From Xiphophorus maculatus (taxonomy: Eukaryota; Chordata; Actinopteri; Cyprinodontiformes; Poeciliidae): 64,000 nt of DNA. The stretch spans positions 16,588,015 to 16,652,014 of the forward strand of contig NC_036461.1 of assembly GCF_002775205.1 (NCBI RefSeq), in the 5' to 3' direction. The notes under the pieces were generated by a model. The model did not search any database, was not told the DNA's origin, and was given only the letters and a program-made list of their open reading frames with translations. The stretch's first letter is position 1; each line of letters begins with the position of its first letter. The translations under genes and the position numbers were made by a program. This document shows positions 25,701 through 46,702 of the stretch, piece after piece.

Positions 25701-25898
25701 GTACTGGCCATTGTTGGGCTTCTGATTGGCTGCGCCGTCACTTGGCTCCTCCTCTCCTACAGACACAAGAGAAGCAAGAAGAAGACATCAGCTACAGTTG
25801 AGATGAATGCCTCTGCTCACCATGCTTACTCTAACTCTAACACTGAACCATCCAAGCAGAAAAACGAAGAAAGTCAGGGACAAAACAGTGCTTTCTGA
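10733..25898 (+). CDS. plb1: Phospholipase B1, 43 coding exons, 1117 aa
   Basis: Membrane-anchored ectoenzyme releasing fatty acids from phospholipids (phospholipase A2/lysophospholipase), known from intestinal brush border and epidermis. Coding exons: 10733-10790, 11228-11283, 11380-11443, 11570-11633, 12410-12444, 12806-12872, 12954-13002, 13093-13161, 13255-13320, 13426-13481, 14363-14429, 14515-14622, 14748-14801, 15119-15175, 15242-15331, 15416-15476, 15564-15622, 16178-16251, 16339-16382, 17769-17877, 18002-18053, 18157-18237, 18523-18588, 18693-18793, 18883-18964, 20178-20282, 20376-20471, 20565-20636, 20719-20796, 20882-20942, 21019-21077, 21274-21341, 21428-21471, 21599-21698, 21788-21839, 21955-22035, 22990-23055, 23190-23284, 24239-24320, 24406-24510, 24621-24716, 24825-24899, 25569-25898. 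All joins are GT-AG and in phase. Signal peptide about 1-20. Mammalian PLB1 is near 1450 aa with four lipase repeats; this gene shows three, the first decayed. Confidence 0.93.
11570..14801 (+). other. plb1: plb1 lipase repeat 1, catalytically decayed
   Basis: These exons align with repeats 2 and 3 by intron phases and by landmarks: VHTLTPAHI for VHxx[14 protein letters not shown] for the FNP block, DWNIVLLFI for DWKxxTLFI, and LQLWTNL for ALWNNM. All three catalytic landmarks are missing: the GDSL serine block reads [12 protein letters not shown] reads PVDL, and the block containing D-C-F-H is absent. From family knowledge this repeat should not hydrolyse lipid. The human first repeat also lacks the GDSL serine. 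Why it persists is unknown; folding or trafficking is possible. Confidence 0.85.
13655..13790 (-). repeat. L2-like LINE 3'-end fragment in a plb1 intron
   Basis: The sequence AATTCAAAGTGCTTCAGAAAA followed by A-rich text resembles the reversed 3' end of fish L2 elements, also seen at 49561-49720. It is short and diverged. Class assigned from memory. Confidence 0.4.
16481..16525. repeat. Inverted repeat with about 19-bp arms in a plb1 intron
   Basis: The arm AAGTGGTATTTGTCTTGGA is mirrored by TCCAAGACAAACTACCACTT across a 6-nt loop, with a single indel. It could be the core of a small MITE or simply a hairpin. Confidence 0.75.
19195..19640. repeat. Diverged teleost dispersed repeat in a plb1 intron
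   Basis: It contains phrases such as GGCCATTCCAGAACCTTAAT and ACCACCACCATGCTTTAAAG that recur in a common fish interspersed repeat, probably a DNA-transposon derivative. Related text occurs at 26760-27240 and 37237-37900. There is no open transposase frame. Class uncertain, assigned from memory. Confidence 0.5.
21019..24899 (+). other. plb1: plb1 lipase repeat 3, catalytic residues intact
   Basis: Second intact SGNH-type unit: GDSL with Ser718, GGND at 824-827 and D963-C-F-H966. It begins [19 protein letters not shown] and ends with the conserved LWNNMLEPVGKK segment. Its exon lengths (59, 68, 44, 100, 52, 81, 66, 95, 82, 105, 96) closely follow repeat 2 (59, 74, 44, 109, 52, 81, 66, 101, 82, 105, 96), direct evidence of intragenic duplication. 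Confidence 0.93.
25050..25490. repeat. Decayed Tc1/mariner-like remnant in the last plb1 intron
   Basis: CAATGACAAAGTCAAAATAA and the segment around GTCCACCAGTGGTCAATTCAA resemble the end regions of common fish Tc1-family elements. The copy is highly diverged and lacks a transposase frame. It holds two perfect hairpins, at 25121-25145 and 25207-25243. Confidence 0.45.
25569..25898 (+). other. plb1: plb1 last exon: Ser/Thr stalk, membrane anchor, basic tail
   Basis: Residues 1009-1117. A Thr/Ser/Pro-rich stalk (about 1019-1046) is followed by one hydrophobic segment (about 1047-1072, [15 protein letters not shown] and onward) and a basic stop-transfer sequence RHKRSKKK, then a short hydrophilic cytosolic tail ending SAF. 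This gives a type I topology with the lipase repeats outside the cell, as in other vertebrate PLB1 proteins. Confidence 0.92.
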
Positions 25899-25978
25899 AA
25901 GCTCAGGGCTTGCAGAAACAACTAAACAGTGTTTTATGTTCAACAGAGTAATGTAGCTCTGTCTATTTTGACAAGAAA

Positions 25979-25988
25979 AATAAATAAA
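25979..25988 (+). terminator. plb1: plb1 polyadenylation signals
   Basis: Two overlapping AATAAA motifs about 80 nt after the stop codon. A further AATAAA lies at 26444-26449. Confidence 0.7.
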
Positions 25989-26759
25989 TGTTTTATTTTA
26001 TTTACAGAAATCAATATCATGAGTACTTTAAATGACTAAATGAGAAAAATGTATTTAAACTTGTTTGGCTGAACATGTCAGAACAATTGTCTCTGAGGAA
26101 CATTTGCACTTTTTACTTTTGCACAGGCTGGTAAGGCAAATTTAAATATTGCAGCTGGTCTAACAACTAACATCGAACAGGTACTGCCACAAACCACTGA
26201 ATATTTGCACATGGCTGCTTGCACATGCAGACATATGCAAGCATGCAGACTACCTTTAGTGATTACACATTTCCTTCTAACTTCCTCCTATCTGCACCAA
26301 GTTTTTGGACAATGCAACATGAAGTCATAGACGTAATATTCTCCTTAAAACTTGAACAAAAATAATTGTAACATTGTGCAGTTTTGTGCCATACTTTTCC
26401 GTTTAAAAAAAAAAATTATATTTTTTGCTCTTATCAAAGATGAAATAAATCATTTGAGATTGTGAATTTGGAAAATGTGTACGCTCTGTCCTCTTGAAAA
26501 GCACTGGGAGTACCATCACATCATAAACAAGATGGACCACTCAAGCCTGTGTGTGTTTATCATACCAACAGTGCAATAGATTGGAGGCTATATAACCACA
26601 TGTTCTTTTATGACACTCTTAAAATGATTAAAGTAGGCTGACAACTTCTATTATCTTCATCACATATTAAGAGGAATAGAAAACACTTTGCTTTGATTAG
26701 AATTGCAGGTCTAATATTTAGGAATAAATATTAAAATATATTTAGAGGTACAGAAAAAT

Positions 26760-27240
26760 TTCAGAAACTTCTCTGTTCCTGCTGAAGAAAAGGATTCCCA
26801 TGTTTCACTGTGGGGGCAGTGTGTTCAGCATGAGGTGGATTATCAACTTTTGGGTTGTTTGTGTTTTCATTTGTATCTAGACCAGGGGTCTCAAAATCCA
26901 GGCCTCGAGGGCTGCAGTCCTGCAGTTTTTAGATGTGCCACAGGTACAAAACACTGGAATGAAATGACTTAATGACCTCCTCCTGGTGTAGATCAGTTTT
27001 CCAGAGCCTTAATGACCTAATTATTCTGTTCAGGTGTGGTGCAGCAGAGGCACATGTAAAAGTTGCAGTACTGCGGCCCTCAAGGACTGGAGTTTGAGAC
27101 CAATGATCTAGACCAAAAAGCTAAATTTTAGCCTTATCTGCACAGAGCACCTTTTTCCATGTGTTTGCTGTGGCCTCTCATGATTTGTAGTAATTTTTAA
27201 ACACAACTTTTAAAAAAACTATTACTTGTGGGTGGAAAAC
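26760..27240. repeat. Dispersed DNA repeat split by a later insertion
   Basis: The left part (TTTCACTGTGGGGGCAGTGT) and right part (GAGCACCTTTTTCCATGTGT) are consecutive pieces of the same fish repeat family seen at 37237-37900. They are separated at 26883-27105 by a hAT-type MITE. Removing the insert and one copy of its 8-bp target repeat would restore continuity, which gives the order of insertion. Confidence 0.6.
26883..27105 (-). mobile_element. hAT-type MITE copy 1 with 8-bp target duplication
   Basis: This 223-bp element starts CAGGGGTCTCAAA and ends TTTGAGACCAATG, with inverted ends. It is flanked on both sides by the perfect 8-bp direct repeat ATCTAGAC (26875-26882 and 27106-27113). 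An 8-bp duplication and a CAGGGGT start are typical of hAT elements. It has no coding capacity. It belongs to the same family as the element at 53996-54210, in the opposite orientation. Confidence 0.85.
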
Positions 27241-27515
27241 ATAAACAAATGTAATTTATTTCTATTATTTCAGCAACAGGATAAATTGAATTCTGTTTGG
27301 AATTGATTATATGTTGGTCAGGTGACAGCTGTAAATAATTATTTAAAGATGTATTACGTTATTTTTCTTCGAAATGACTTATGTGTACAAATAACAGTTG
27401 TAATTTATGTTTTAATAGTGATAATGGGACTTTTTTTATATAGTTATTATTAGAGTCTTTTAGATTAAAATGATCCCGTAATAATTTGAACTCTGAGTTT
27501 ATATTCGGAGCTTTT

Positions 27516-27520
<5 letters not shown>

Positions 27521-27612
<92 letters not shown>
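27521..27612. repeat. (AT)46 microsatellite upstream of ppp1cb
   Basis: 92 bp of pure alternating AT ending about 150 bp before the ppp1cb start codon. It is probably length-variable between individuals. Confidence 0.97.
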
Positions 27613-27614
<2 letters not shown>

Positions 27615-27764
27615 CTTCCAAACAATTAAACTGTTGTCAATCTGGTGTCCCTGATTGGTCATTATTTGATTTATTTGCGTCAAGCACCTGTTTCCGCTCA
27701 TTAGCGCCCTCCAGTGTCCGCTACGGATATCAAGCAACTGCCACTGTTCAACATCAGCGTGAAG
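27613..27764 (+). promoter_or_regulatory. ppp1cb: ppp1cb core promoter and 5' leader
   Basis: This short, GC-richer segment lies between the AT microsatellite and the ATG at 27765. The start context GAAGATGG is a good Kozak match. No TATA box is clear. The transcription start must lie in here or within the microsatellite. Confidence 0.5.
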
Positions 27765-38376
<10,612 letters not shown>

Positions 38377-38766
38377 ACACCCAACTGTGGCTTGTCCCCA
38401 CTCCTTGTCATTTTGTCCATTCCAGATCTGCCTTTATGGCGACCCCACAACACCCCTAGAAGAGAGAAGATACGGGGGTTGTCTGATTGTCCAAATCCTT
38501 CACTCCTCCTCCACTCAGCCAGCCTCTCGTCAACACCACTGACAGCTCTTTTCTTAATGTGTACGTGTATATAAATTTGCTGTGACTTATCAGTTGGGTT
38601 GTTTTGCCTTCAAGTTTGAATTTTGTTTTGTTTTTGAAAATATTAAAAAAAAATTAACCTTATTGGTGGTTTTAATTCCAATGCTGCTTGAAGTTTTCTG
38701 AGGTTCTCTGTTGTGTTAGGGAATGCTTTCTTTGTATGTCAAAGAACAATGTGACCAAGCTGCAAA

Positions 38767-38789
38767 TTTTTTTTTTTTTTTTTTTTTTT
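38767..38789. repeat. T23 homopolymer in the ppp1cb 3' UTR
   Basis: An uninterrupted run of 23 T bases about 390 nt after the stop codon. Confidence 0.95.
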
Positions 38790-38990
38790 GTCTTCATAAA
38801 AACAAAATGAAGGTTTAACAATATTTTACGTTGACCTTAAAAACAGTAAAACAAACAAAAAAAATCCTCTTGTGTGTTTTAACGGACTGCTGTTCCACTG
38901 CAGGACCAAAACAAAAGTCTTATTTCAACTTATCACAGCATGTATAGTACTCTTAGTGGTTCTTGTGCACTCTTACTTTTTTTAACCATT

Positions 38991-38996
38991 AATAAA
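38991..38996 (+). terminator. ppp1cb: ppp1cb proximal polyadenylation signal
   Basis: AATAAA about 0.6 kb after the stop codon, giving a short 3' UTR if used. Confidence 0.55.
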
Positions 38997-39869
38997 GAGC
39001 ACCTTCATATTTGTAGAACAGACCAGTTTGAATGAACAAATTTGGCCCTTCAGATCCTTTTACATTATCCACACAAACAAAATGTATTCTCAGCGTCAGT
39101 TTGTCCATTCTGTCTCGTCTCCCTGTGCTTCAACTTTACTCCTACATAAAAAAACATGCTGCTTTCTTGCTCTTATTGACAGTTTTTCTCATTTTTTCCC
39201 CCCCTCCCTTCTATAATTTTAATTTTGTTTTGTGAGCGAGCGATTGATTTGATTGAGTTATGAATGTCATGGGGGTTGGCACACATCGTTTTCAAGGTAA
39301 TGATGAATCAAACATTTAAAAAAATGACATTGCAAGCTTCAGAAACCACCCATAATATTGGAACTGCTTATTCTAAGTTTGCTTAACACTAGCTTTCCTC
39401 TCCTCACCCATTCAGTCGAGGTACAAGGTGTGAAAATTAGCAGAGCTCAGTGTGGGTGGGTAGTTTTAGCTTGGCTGTGTGATTGTGTTGCCACCTGGTG
39501 TATAAATATGGCACTGCGGTGCACAAACTGTGTACGCTTCATGTAAAACAGCAAGCATCCAAATATACGGGAGAGGGTTTTTCATGACATTTCTAGTGTT
39601 GCTTACCATTCGGCACTACCACAGTCACACTGTCCAGCTCGCAGGTTGGTTGGTGTCCATCTTTAGTTTCTACTGTTCACAAGATGCTTTTGTAATTTCA
39701 AACAGAAAAGTTACTTCTTTTTTCATTCTATTAGTTTGGTATTTTTTGTTGTTCTATTTTTGTTTTCATAAGAATTTTGGATTACTTTCAGTTTGCCTAA
39801 CTTATTTCCTTGGTGTTACCAAAAGCTGTTTTACAGTTTGTAAAAGGTTATTTCAAAGTGAATACATTC

Positions 39870-39875
39870 AATAAA
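39870..39875 (+). terminator. ppp1cb: ppp1cb distal polyadenylation signal
   Basis: AATAAA followed within about 20-40 nt by a GT/T-rich element (GTCAGTTGTCATTTTTGTTT), the classic downstream arrangement. The 3' UTR would be about 1.5 kb. Confidence 0.65.
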
Positions 39876-39899
39876 ATGGATGAAAGGAAAAGTCAGTTG

Positions 39900-41300
39900 T
39901 CATTTTTGTTTATCTTCTTGGATATGTTCTTTAATATCTAATGGAATTCATCACTACCAACTCCATTTCTATTCTAGAGTAATTGTATAAATCAAATATA
40001 TATTTTTACTTTTCTAAGTATTTAGCAGACTATGTTGGAGTCTTTGTGAGAGTTCATGTGGACCCAGCTGATGCCTTTAAAGGTTAACTCATCCTTCCTT
40101 CATCGCTTCAGCATCTCCCTGAATGCAAAGTGTGTGTGTAAAGTTTGTACCCAGTTGCTGGAGTCTGCTAGAGGATCTCTGTGTACATTGGTTTTTGCGC
40201 TGTCTGTGTGCCAGCAAGGGCAATAATAACTGACTTCAGTGTAGGTAGCTTTCAGTAAAAAGTTTCATTCAGGCAGTTAAGTGAACACCCATGAAAAGAG
40301 GGAGGAATTAGCTTTGAACCCCAATCTGATGAGTCTGCATCCAACTTGAATAAAACTGGTAAATGAAGGGCTTCAGAAGAAACGGGGACAAAGTCTCATC
40401 TGGATTACCACAATCTAGTTGTTCAGTTACAATAAAAAAAAAAGGGCATAAAATATTTGTAATGGAAATTTGACCCAAAGAGGCAGTCTTAGCATTGTTT
40501 ACAGAAGTCATAATGAAGGTATTTCTCCTTTAATGTGCAAAGCTGCTTCAGTTCTGAGAAATGGACTTCTGTCTCTTGTTATATTTTTACCCCAGGGAAA
40601 CACAACAGAGTTGTTCACAATTAAAAATGTCTAACACTTACTAATTTGAAAAAGTTTTTAGGGGCAGTTATTTTGATGTTAGGGGTGTTAATTGTAGTAC
40701 CAATGATATCCTGTTAAAAGTCATAGTTGCTTTTAACAGAGTATTGCACAAAAAACACTCAAATTATAGGTTAGTTTTTTGTTTTGTTTTGCCATATTTG
40801 CTACATCGTAGGAGTAACCAATAGTTGTGGACTGCACTGTGGAAGAAATTAAAATGCACTTTTAGTAGCTGGATATTGCTAACAACCACCTGGGATAGGA
40901 GCTGTGGATTATATTACACTGACCCCAAATGAATGGTTCAAAACTTTAAGGATGCTTTTTGTTCCAATGATTATGTCTATCTTCAAACTATTTGTATAGA
41001 TAGATACATGGATGCTATGTCACAATAAACAAAAAACACATTGTATGATCGAAATATTAAACATAGAGAAACAGTGCATTATTAAAGTGTAAAATTTACA
41101 GAACTGTAACTATTTACTGTAGCAAATAGTTTCAAATTTAGTGACGACAGTAAAATTGTTGCGAGTATAGTTTGTTGTTACAAATGCAGTTAAATGTTTC
41201 AGTACAGCTCAATTGCAGGCATTTTTTTATTTGACAGATTTTTCTTTATGTATTACAACTTCCAACCTGATGGGGGCGGTATGCATACTTCTCTGGTAAG
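39900..41300. other. Spacer between ppp1cb and manea
   Basis: AT-rich spacer of about 1.4 kb. No gene or clear mobile element was recognised in it. Confidence 0.6.
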
Positions 41301-41496
41301 TGTGACGTAGCCCCGGCCATCACAACTACCTACAAACATAGATGGGTCACAGCAAATGGTTACAATGCTAGCTGAGCGTTTGTAGATCTGGGATGCCTTC
41401 CAGGACAAATGCCAAACCAGAAGTGGTGGTTTTGTTCACGTCCCCTGTGTTTTATAAAGCTGAAATAACTCAGGAAGACTAAAGCACGCTGTTACT
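41300..41496 (+). promoter_or_regulatory. manea: Probable manea promoter and untranslated first exon
   Basis: A locally GC-richer patch with CpG near 41300 precedes a good donor, GTTACT|GTAAGT at 41497. Acceptors after a pyrimidine tract at 42055 or 42061 would lead into the exon containing the ATG at 42170. The intron would be about 560 nt. The splice signals are seen; the transcript is inferred. Confidence 0.4.
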
Positions 41497-42169
41497 GTAA
41501 GTTTGTATGCATTTTAAACACTTTACCTTGTTTATTCGAGGGCTAGAGCGAGTTCAGAGTTTTATTGAATAAAGCTAACACGTCTGCCCAGCCGTGGTTA
41601 GCTGCTGCTGTTGAAAGGTCTGAAGTTCAGGGCAGTGTACATTGACTTTGGCTGAAAATATGTAAAAGTAAACAGAGTCTTCCTTCCTTAAGACACTGTC
41701 ACCATAGTCTTGACATGTTTGCCAGCTGCCATATGCATTTGCTATATTTAACATGTTTTGTACAGTTAATTTAAGTGAAGAAACAATATTTCCGTGTAAT
41801 TATTTTGTTTTGAGAAGAATACATTGGCTTGTCATCAGATTGATGGCGGTCTTCTCGTTGTGTGTTGGTTATTTGTAGCTGAAACATTTCACAGAAAAGG
41901 CAAAATCTGAGACAAAGCTGCTAAAGTTAGAGATGCACCAATGAGAAATCCTTAGGGCTCATTTAAGATTATCTTTCCAATTCGTAGGTTGTTGCAAAAT
42001 CTAAATGGCCATAATATTGAATGAAATTAAAGTCATGATTTTTGTTTCCCCAAAGAACCAGGCTGAACAACAACTCTTCATCCCTCCTTAAATAGCACCG
42101 TTTCCACCATCAAGCCCTTGCTGCTGTTTCAACAATGAACTATGGGAAACTCCCAGCAGTGAGTGAAAA

Positions 42170-45027
42170 ATGGCTAGGTTTAGGCTCAAATCCTGCATCA
42201 GCTTAGTCTCCTTAGCATTGCTCCTGGTCATCATAACGCTGGTTTTAAAGGCCCTTGCCCCAGAGGACTCTCCTTTTGACAGCCCTGGTGAGGTTGAAAT
42301 AAATATTAACAGACAGACTGCTCCTCAGAACCAGAGAAACTTCAACAAAAGACCTGGAGAGACAAAAATGAGCGACCCTGTTGAGTCAGTCAAGGATGCA
42401 GAGCTGGAAAGCACATTGAGGAAGTTTCCTCCTCCCAACTACTATCTCCATGCCTTCTACTATATGTGGTATGGAAACCCCACATTTGATGGCAAATACA
42501 TCCACTGGGATCATCCACAGCTGCCACATTGGGATGCAAAGGTTGCTCAGGAATATCCACAAGGAAGGCACAACCCCCCTGATGACATTGGGGCCAACTA
42601 TTACCCCTCCTTAGGGCCGTACAGCTCCAGGGACCCCTCAGTTTTAGAGGCACATATGCAGCAGTTGCGTACAGCAGCCATTGGTAAGCCAAATATGATT
42701 CTTAGTTTTAAGATCAATGGTTATCAGTGTTTAAAAATGTTATATTTTTGAATTAGACATTTTAGATATGATTGTCATTAATAGGGATGTCCCAGTTGAC
42801 ATTAGGTTGAACTACACCGTCTTTTAATTCTGCAGAATGGGCTCTTGATTGTAAAATGTTGCTATGAATTAATGTACATTTAGTAGAAGTTCCTTTTCCC
42901 TTCAATACATGTCAAAAGTAAGTAATTTTATTTAAGACTAAGTAAAATGTAGACTTGTCCTGTTCCCCAAGAGGCAAATATTTCAGTGCACTCTGGGTCC
43001 TTGACATCTGAAAGATATTCTTGTGGTTGATTTTGGATTTTTTTTTTTTTTTTTTACTTTTAGTCAATAAACATGATTTTGCAATAAAATTGTAGAATCT
43101 ACTTTCCTAATAGCTCTCTGACGCAGATATAGCAAAAACCAAAGCTGTATCAACCTGCTTTAAATTCAGTTGATGTATTCACCAAAATTACTCATCAACA
43201 TATACCTCTCTCTTAACCCTTACCCCAAAATTAAAACAGTTGTCCCTGCCTAAAGAGAAAACCGTGATTTCGGGTAGACCAAACTTGGTGCAGAGATTCT
43301 CTGTCAACTGGACAAAGAAGTGGGACATTCAGAACCGCAGGTCAAGAGACCTAGTTCACTTTGATGAGAGATGAAATAATGAGACCCAAGGTGTCTCAAG
43401 AAAGATGTTTCAGCCATTTCTCTTGACATGTTGATAGTTTTGGCATCAAAGTTTTTCAGACCAAGAACACTTTCCTCTGTTGAAATTTTGACTTATTTTC
43501 CAACTTTCCCCAAAGGTAAGTGAGGTATTTAGAAATGCTGATTATTTGGGCATGTGGCAACGATTTAATGAAGCCAAATCCCAGTCGGGCTACTGCTGTT
43601 CCACGTTGATAAGAGTAATTGAGCTGATCAGGATGTTTCTGGGACTCCTGCTTTTGGTGTCTTATCAGCACATCCCACTTAAAGGAGAACCCGGAGGAGA
43701 CCCAGAACGATTTGGTATCTAGACGATACCAAGATGTTTCCTTCTGACTTGGCAGGTATCGTCTAGAATGAGCTGTGGACTTTGGCAAAATTTTCTCAGA
43801 TATTCAGTGAGTAATGGATACATTTTAAAAAATGAATCATTAGAAAAACAGAGTTCTTGGAAGGAATAATTAAAATTTCTGAATTGTTAAGATTTAAATC
43901 TGCTTCAAGGATGTATAGATGATGAAAAGAAAGCCACCTTTTGCCTCAGATATTGTGTAGCTGTTCTTCACATTTGTGTTTATCATCAGGTGTCATCGCT
44001 ATTTCCTGGTATCCCCCTTCCACAAATGATGACAATGGTGAGCCAATTGATGAAATCATACCTTCTTTGCTGGAGGTGGCACATAAATACCACATAAAGG
44101 TGCGTATGACAAAAGCTTTGTGTTTTGTGGAAATTTTATCAGATGTTGTTCAGCTGTGCTGAAATCCAATGTCAACACCTTCGAGCTGTTGGAATCAAAT
44201 GCAAAAAATAATACTGTCTGTTTGCAGGTTGCTTTTCATATTGAGCCCTACAAAGGAAGAGATGAAGTCAACATGTTTACCAATGTCAAATACATCGTTG
44301 ATAAGTAGGTTTTGTACTAGATTAGCTGTTTTATAGTCACCTTCTACTTTAAGTGAATGAATTTCTATTTACCATTGATTGCATATCTCTTAGATATGGA
44401 GAGCATCCTGCATTTTTCAAGTACCGGACAAACGCTGGCAAACTCCTTCCACTTTTTTATGTGTATGACTCCTACTTAATGAACTCAGAGCAATGGGCTA
44501 AGCTGCTGAAACACACAGACAGCAGCAGCATCAGGGACACACCGTATGACGCCATCTTCATCGCCCTACTAGTTGAAGAGAAACATAAGCGAGAGATCCT
44601 TACTGCAGGGTTCGACGGCCTCTACACCTACTTCGCTACCAACGGTTTCACATACGGCTCCACTCAGCGCAACTGGGTCTCTATCAAAGCCTTCTGTGAC
44701 GATAACGACCTCATATTCATTCCGAGTGTGGGCCCAGGATACATTGACACAAGTGTTCGACCATGGAACTTCAAAAACACTCGAAATCGCATCAACGGCA
44801 AATACTACGAAACCTCGCTGAGTGCGGCGTTGGAGTCCAGACCCAATTTTATCTCCATTACCTCTTTCAACGAGTGGCACGAGGGGACTCAGATTGAGAC
44901 GGCCGTTCCCAAAACGGGTCAAACCGTGTACCTGGACTATCTGCCGAATAAGCCGACCATCTACCTGGAGATAACTCGCAAATGGGCAGCAATATTTGGT
45001 GGAGAGCGACAAAGATGGCAGGACTGA
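42170..45027 (+). CDS. manea: Glycoprotein endo-alpha-1,2-mannosidase, GH99, 444 aa
   Basis: Golgi glycoside hydrolase family 99 enzyme that cleaves glucosylated mannose oligosaccharides from N-glycans, an alternative route to ER glucosidases. Exons: 42170-42683, 43990-44099, 44228-44304, 44394-45027, GT-AG and in phase; 444 aa against about 462 in human. It is a type II membrane protein: short basic N-terminus, anchor about residues 8-29, then a polar stem, then the catalytic domain starting near LHAFYYMWYGNP. The active-site loop SFNEWHEGTQIE carries Glu394 and Glu397, corresponding to the conserved GH99 catalytic glutamates. Other family blocks present: WYPPSTND, HIEPYKGR, YVYDSYL, PGYIDT. 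It neighbours a fut9-like gene, as in mammals. Confidence 0.96.
43240..43800. repeat. Degenerate retroelement-like sequence in manea intron 1
   Basis: CATCCTGATCAGCTCAATTA and CAACGTGGAACAGCAGTAGC resemble a motif common in fish non-LTR elements. No intact frame and no clear ends. Nested inverted repeats occur at 43712-43767. Confidence 0.35.
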
Positions 45028-45500
45028 TCATAGAGCCTATTTATTGAAAATTATATATACTACTGAAAAACTCATTTAATTTGTGAAATGGACTACAATT
45101 TGAAAATGATGGCTGGTTGTTTAAGAAATTTTAAATGAGGTAAAGCCACAGCGGAGATAACGACTCATTCACTATGTTAATTTTGACTTCAGTCGTGTTT
45201 TTTTAATTTTTATTTTTTGCACTTAAACTGTGAACTGTGTTAGTTTCTGTTTACTTTCAATTGTCAAGTGATTTATCAGGAGTCAAGCTTGAAAGATAAT
45301 TCAGATATTCCAAGACATTCCAGTCTTCAATGCTAATATGGGCCTTATTGATCCAAACAGTAAAGTGACAGAGTGGCTTTTTTGTTCTGTACCTATATTG
45401 TGAATGCAGAGTGTGTTCAATATTTTCTTTTCGCCTTATTTGAGGTGTCTCGCTGTGATATGTTTTGGAATGGCACTTAAGCGTTTGCACGAATCACTTG

Positions 45501-45506
45501 AATAAA
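45501..45506 (+). terminator. manea: manea polyadenylation signal
   Basis: AATAAA 474 nt after the stop codon, with TG-rich text (CTGATGTGTAG) downstream. Confidence 0.6.
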
Positions 45507-46700
45507 CTGATCAGATGCTGATGTGTAGAAAGTTGTCATCGCCTTTCAAACCCCCACAATCAAGCACATCACACACAGTTCAGATTTCTACCAGTGTCCC
45601 GGTTGTTACAGCCAGCCTTTCTGTTTTGAACAGGTACAACTCTATGAATAACAGACAATTTCACACTCCTGCTTGTCTTGTGACCTCGTTATCTGAGATG
45701 AGAAATTCTTTAGGTGAAAAAAAAAAACTGGAAGTGATTTCAGTTTTATTTTGCACTTGCTAGGTGTTCTCAATATACTGAAATAAGTGCTTGTTAAAAA
45801 GGTCACGGCAGATTTATCAAAATCAGAGTAGAAACCGTAGAAGTGTGCCAACCATCTGGTTTTTCCTAAAACTCGGGGTCCTTATTCTCAGATTCTCAGT
45901 GCTATGAGCTCCTATTTTACCCTTAAGGATTTCTGCTGAATAGTGATTGAGCCAGCCGTGTGATAAATCAATGCTTTTGCTTGCAGTTTGTCTTCGATGT
46001 CTGCAAAATAACAGCAGCACATATGTAGGAATTAAAATGCCAAATATTAATAGCTTACATTTTTAATTTGAGAGAGAAATTCATATCTTTGTACTGTTGG
46101 CGCTCAAAACATTTGGTTTCTTTCAAATACAATCTGAGATCCCCAAACCTGACCTCCATCATAGAGACAGCAGTCTCTGACAGACCTTTCAGCCAAAAAT
46201 AATAATAAAAAAATCAGGAACATCTATAATCGCCATCATAAATTGATGTTTTCACAGTTTCAGTAATACAATCTTGCCAGACTGATAAAACTGTTATCTA
46301 TTCAGCCAGTTGAATAAAATCTTACTGGAACTCAAAAATATAGACTTATGTAAATACATCACACCTGAAATATGAATATGATTGCATATAATAACCACTC
46401 GGTGTTGGATCAATACCAAAATGTCCAGTATCCCACGCCCTTAGTGAGGAGGTGTGGTTGACCCCGTTGCTAGGTGTGACGCTGACCTTTGGGGGCTGAT
46501 TGGTTCTTCTTGTTGTTTAATAGCCACTGGCAAGCAACTCAATGGAGCATTAGTGCTATCATCTGGTAAGGAGTGTGGGTCAAATGTTTCCAAAAAACCC
46601 CCAAAACAACCTGATAGCCTATCAAACAAATTACACCATCTGAAAACACTGCCAAGGCAGTTTGTGGCCTAGTGTTAAAAAGTCCCTCCATGATATACGA
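45507..46700. other. Intergenic, no gene recognised
   Basis: AT-rich. The block at 46400-46680 is GC-richer and has short open frames on both strands, but no codon pattern or motif that I recognise. Confidence 0.5.
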
Positions 46701-46702
46701 TA

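Larger units (their letters stand above)
25989..27520. other. Spacer between plb1 and ppp1cb
   Basis: No coding sequence is recognised in this AT-rich spacer. It contains the remaining plb1 3' flank, a dispersed repeat at 26760-27240 split by a short hAT-like element, and then AT-rich text up to the microsatellite that borders the ppp1cb promoter. Confidence 0.6.

Noticed and set aside
44569-45012. Minus-strand frame of 147 codons
   Set aside because: Antisense shadow of the GC-richer last manea exon.
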